This document shows positions 62,578 to 64,000 of a DNA stretch of 64,000 bases, in pieces. Position 1 is the first letter of the stretch; each line of letters opens with the position of its first letter. The notes under the pieces are model-generated. The model was given only the letters and a program-made list of their open reading frames with translations, had not been told where the DNA came from and did no database searches. The DNA comes from UBA4732 sp963823075 (lineage in GTDB: Bacteria > Planctomycetota > Planctomycetia > Gemmatales > Gemmataceae), in contig CAWGKE010000001.1 of the NCBI GenBank assembly GCA_963823075.1, positions 62,001 to 126,000 on the forward strand, written 5' to 3'. The position numbers were made by a program, and so were the translations under genes.

Positions 62578-64000
62578 GTGCAGAAACGAGGCAACAGCCG
62601 CAGCCGCTTCTGGCTGACCAGCGGTCCCGCGGCGCTCTTCGCCGTCCTGGCGTGCAGCATCTTCCTGTATTGGCTCCTCACCCGAGAAGCCCCTTATACC
62701 AACCTCAAATACGGTGAATTCATCCAGGTGCTGCAGGCCGCCCGGCGCGATCCTGGCGTCGGCCTGCGCGACGTGAAGGTCGGCCACAGCGACATCCGCG
62801 GCGAAATCGTCCTGACCGACCCCGTCCTCGGCGGTCGGCCCGACGCCTTCCACTCGCAGACTGTGACCTTCCGCGCCCAGCGGCTCGGCCTGGAGGACGA
62901 CCCGGAGTTGCCTCAGCTGCTCCGCGAATCCATCGGCGGCGCGTGGCAGGGCGAGGAAGAAGAGTCGGCGCTGAAAAGCATCGCCGTGATGATGCTGCCC
63001 ATCGTCATGCTGTTGGCGGCCGGCGTCGCACTGCTGCTGCTGGTGCGCTGGGTCACCGGCGCCTCGCCGCTGACCTTCGGCCGCAGCAAGGCCAAAATCT
63101 ACGCCCAGAAAGCCCTGCAAGTCTCCTTTCAGGACGTGGCCGGCATTGACGAGGCGGTAGCCGAGCTGCGCGAGGTCGTGGATTTCCTCAAGACGCCGGA
63201 AAAGTACCAGGCGCTCGGCGGCCGCATCCCCAAGGGCGTGCTGCTGGTCGGCCCGCCCGGCACCGGCAAGACGCTGCTGGCCAAGGCCGTGGCCGGCGAG
63301 GCCGAGGCGCCATTTTTCAGTCTCAGCGGATCCGAATTCGTGGAAATGTTCGTCGGCGTCGGCGCCGCTCGCGTGCGCGACCTGTTCGCCCAGGCCGAGA
63401 CCCGCGCCCCCTGCATCATCTTCATCGACGAGCTGGACGCCCTGGGCAAGACGCGCTCCGGCATCGCCGTCGGCGGCCACGACGAGCGCGAGCAGACGCT
63501 CAATCAGCTCCTGGTCGAGATGGACGGCTTCGACTCCGACCGCGGCGTCATCATCATGGCCGCCACCAACCGGCCGGAGACGCTCGACGCGGCCCTCTTG
63601 CGGCCGGGGCGTTTCGACCGCCAGGTGGTCGTCGATCGGCCGGACATCAACGGCCGCGAGGCCATTCTCAAAGTCCACACGCGCCACGTCCCCCTCGGGC
63701 CGAACGTGGACCTGCGCCGCATCGCCGCCCTGACGCCGGGCGCGGTCGGCGCCGACCTGGCCAACCTCGTCAACGAGGCCGCCCTCATGGCCGCCCGAGG
63801 CGGCAAGGCGGAGGCGACGATGGCCGAGTTTGAGGAGGCGGTGGAGCGCGGCGCGGTCGGCCTGGAGCGCAAGAGCCGCATCATGAGCGCCGAGGAAAAG
63901 CAGCGCGTCGCCTACCACGAGGCGGGCCACGCCCTCGTCTCCGTGTCGCTTTCTAACACGCATCCGGTCCACAAAATCTCGATCATCCCGCGCGGCGTCG
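62578..64000 (+). CDS. ftsH: FtsH membrane AAA+ protease (3' end outside window)
   Basis: The frame stays open to the window edge; 474 codons are present of the usual ~650. The GTG start at 62578 has GGAG eight bases upstream. Two membrane helices, ~15-35 and ~137-160, bracket an extracytoplasmic loop. The AAA+ module shows Walker A VGPPGTGKTLLAKA, the pore segment SEFVEMFVGVGAARVR, Walker B IIFIDELDALG, and the second region of homology AATNRPETLDAALLRPGRFD. The zinc site HEAGH (YHEAGHALVS) is near the end. It degrades membrane and short-lived cytoplasmic proteins. The Walker B IDELD, rather than IDEID, is a small variant. Confidence 0.97.
   Translation, partial: MQKRGNSRSRFWLTSGPAALFAVLACSIFLYWLLTREAPYTNLKYGEFIQVLQAARRDPGVGLRDVKVGHSDIRGEIVLTDPVLGGRPDAFHSQTVTFRAQRLGLEDDPELPQLLRESIGGAWQGEEEESALKSIAVMMLPIVMLLAAGVALLLLVRWVTGASPLTFGRSKAKIYAQKALQVSFQDVAGIDEAVAELREVVDFLKTPEKYQALGGRIPKGVLLVGPPGTGKTLLAKAVAGEAEAPFFSLSGSEFVEMFVGVGAARVRDLFAQAETRAPCIIFIDELDALGKTRSGIAVGGHDEREQTLNQLLVEMDGFDSDRGVIIMAATNRPETLDAALLRPGRFDRQVVVDRPDINGREAILKVHTRHVPLGPNVDLRRIAALTPGAVGADLANLVNEAALMAARGGKAEATMAEFEEAVERGAVGLERKSRIMSAEEKQRVAYHEAGHALVSVSLSNTHPVHKISIIPRGV

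Overview
This 64 kb, high-GC window looks like chromosomal DNA of a planctomycete, probably from the Gemmatales/Isosphaerales side of Planctomycetota (inference). The signs are families typical of that phylum: a DUF1549/DUF1553 cytochrome-like giant beside a WD40 protein, a very large PVC-type c-type cytochrome with HEAT repeats, a Cys/Gly-rich TIGR03000-type protein, DUF4058, a peptidase S46, zinc-ribbon and TPR serine/threonine kinases, a tetrahydromethanopterin C1 enzyme (mch), and many palindromic intergenic repeats. No rRNA, tRNA, CRISPR array or transposase was seen.

Layout. 1-5.6 kb: tail of a SNF2 helicase, a zinc-ribbon acyl carrier protein, then a signalling block (PAS histidine kinase, Rcp1-like receiver, NtrC-type activator). 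Inside that block lies a minus-strand cluster of three 17-residue paralogous peptides plus a 67-residue protein ending in the same peptide. 5.7-10 kb: secreted peroxiredoxin, CPBP membrane protein, ABC exporter. 10-17 kb: a kinase-TPR protein and a minus-strand histidine gene cluster (hisD-hisC-unknown-hisB-small ORF). 17-25.5 kb: alkaline-phosphatase-superfamily enzyme, metK, 2-hydroxyacid dehydrogenase, tandem PilZ protein and several unknowns. 25.7-37 kb: WD40/cytochrome and DUF1549/1553 pair, S46 peptidase, OPT transporter. 37-49 kb: LpxH-like phosphoesterase, csrA followed by a promoter-hairpin-T-tract unit that may be a small RNA, a Tat-exported protein, a WD40 protein, DUF4058, the giant cytochrome, and a 68-residue protein resembling the Acb2/Tad1 hairpin (anti-CBASS) family. 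49-64 kb: ECF sigma factor, mch, zinc-ribbon kinase, an esterase, a PHP-psuG-phosphoesterase operon, the TIGR03000 protein, a Nudix/metallo-beta-lactamase fusion with a receiver gene, a gluzincin protease, and the start of ftsH running off the end.

Two window-wide patterns stand out. First, long inverted repeats of several unrelated sequence families sit almost always within about 35 nt of a stop codon, often between convergent genes, so they look like 3'-end elements. Second, at least eleven otherwise good genes, including metK and hisB, are split by single-base frameshifts in both directions. That pattern fits residual sequencing or assembly errors better than real gene decay, so frame-disrupted genes are annotated here as single loci.
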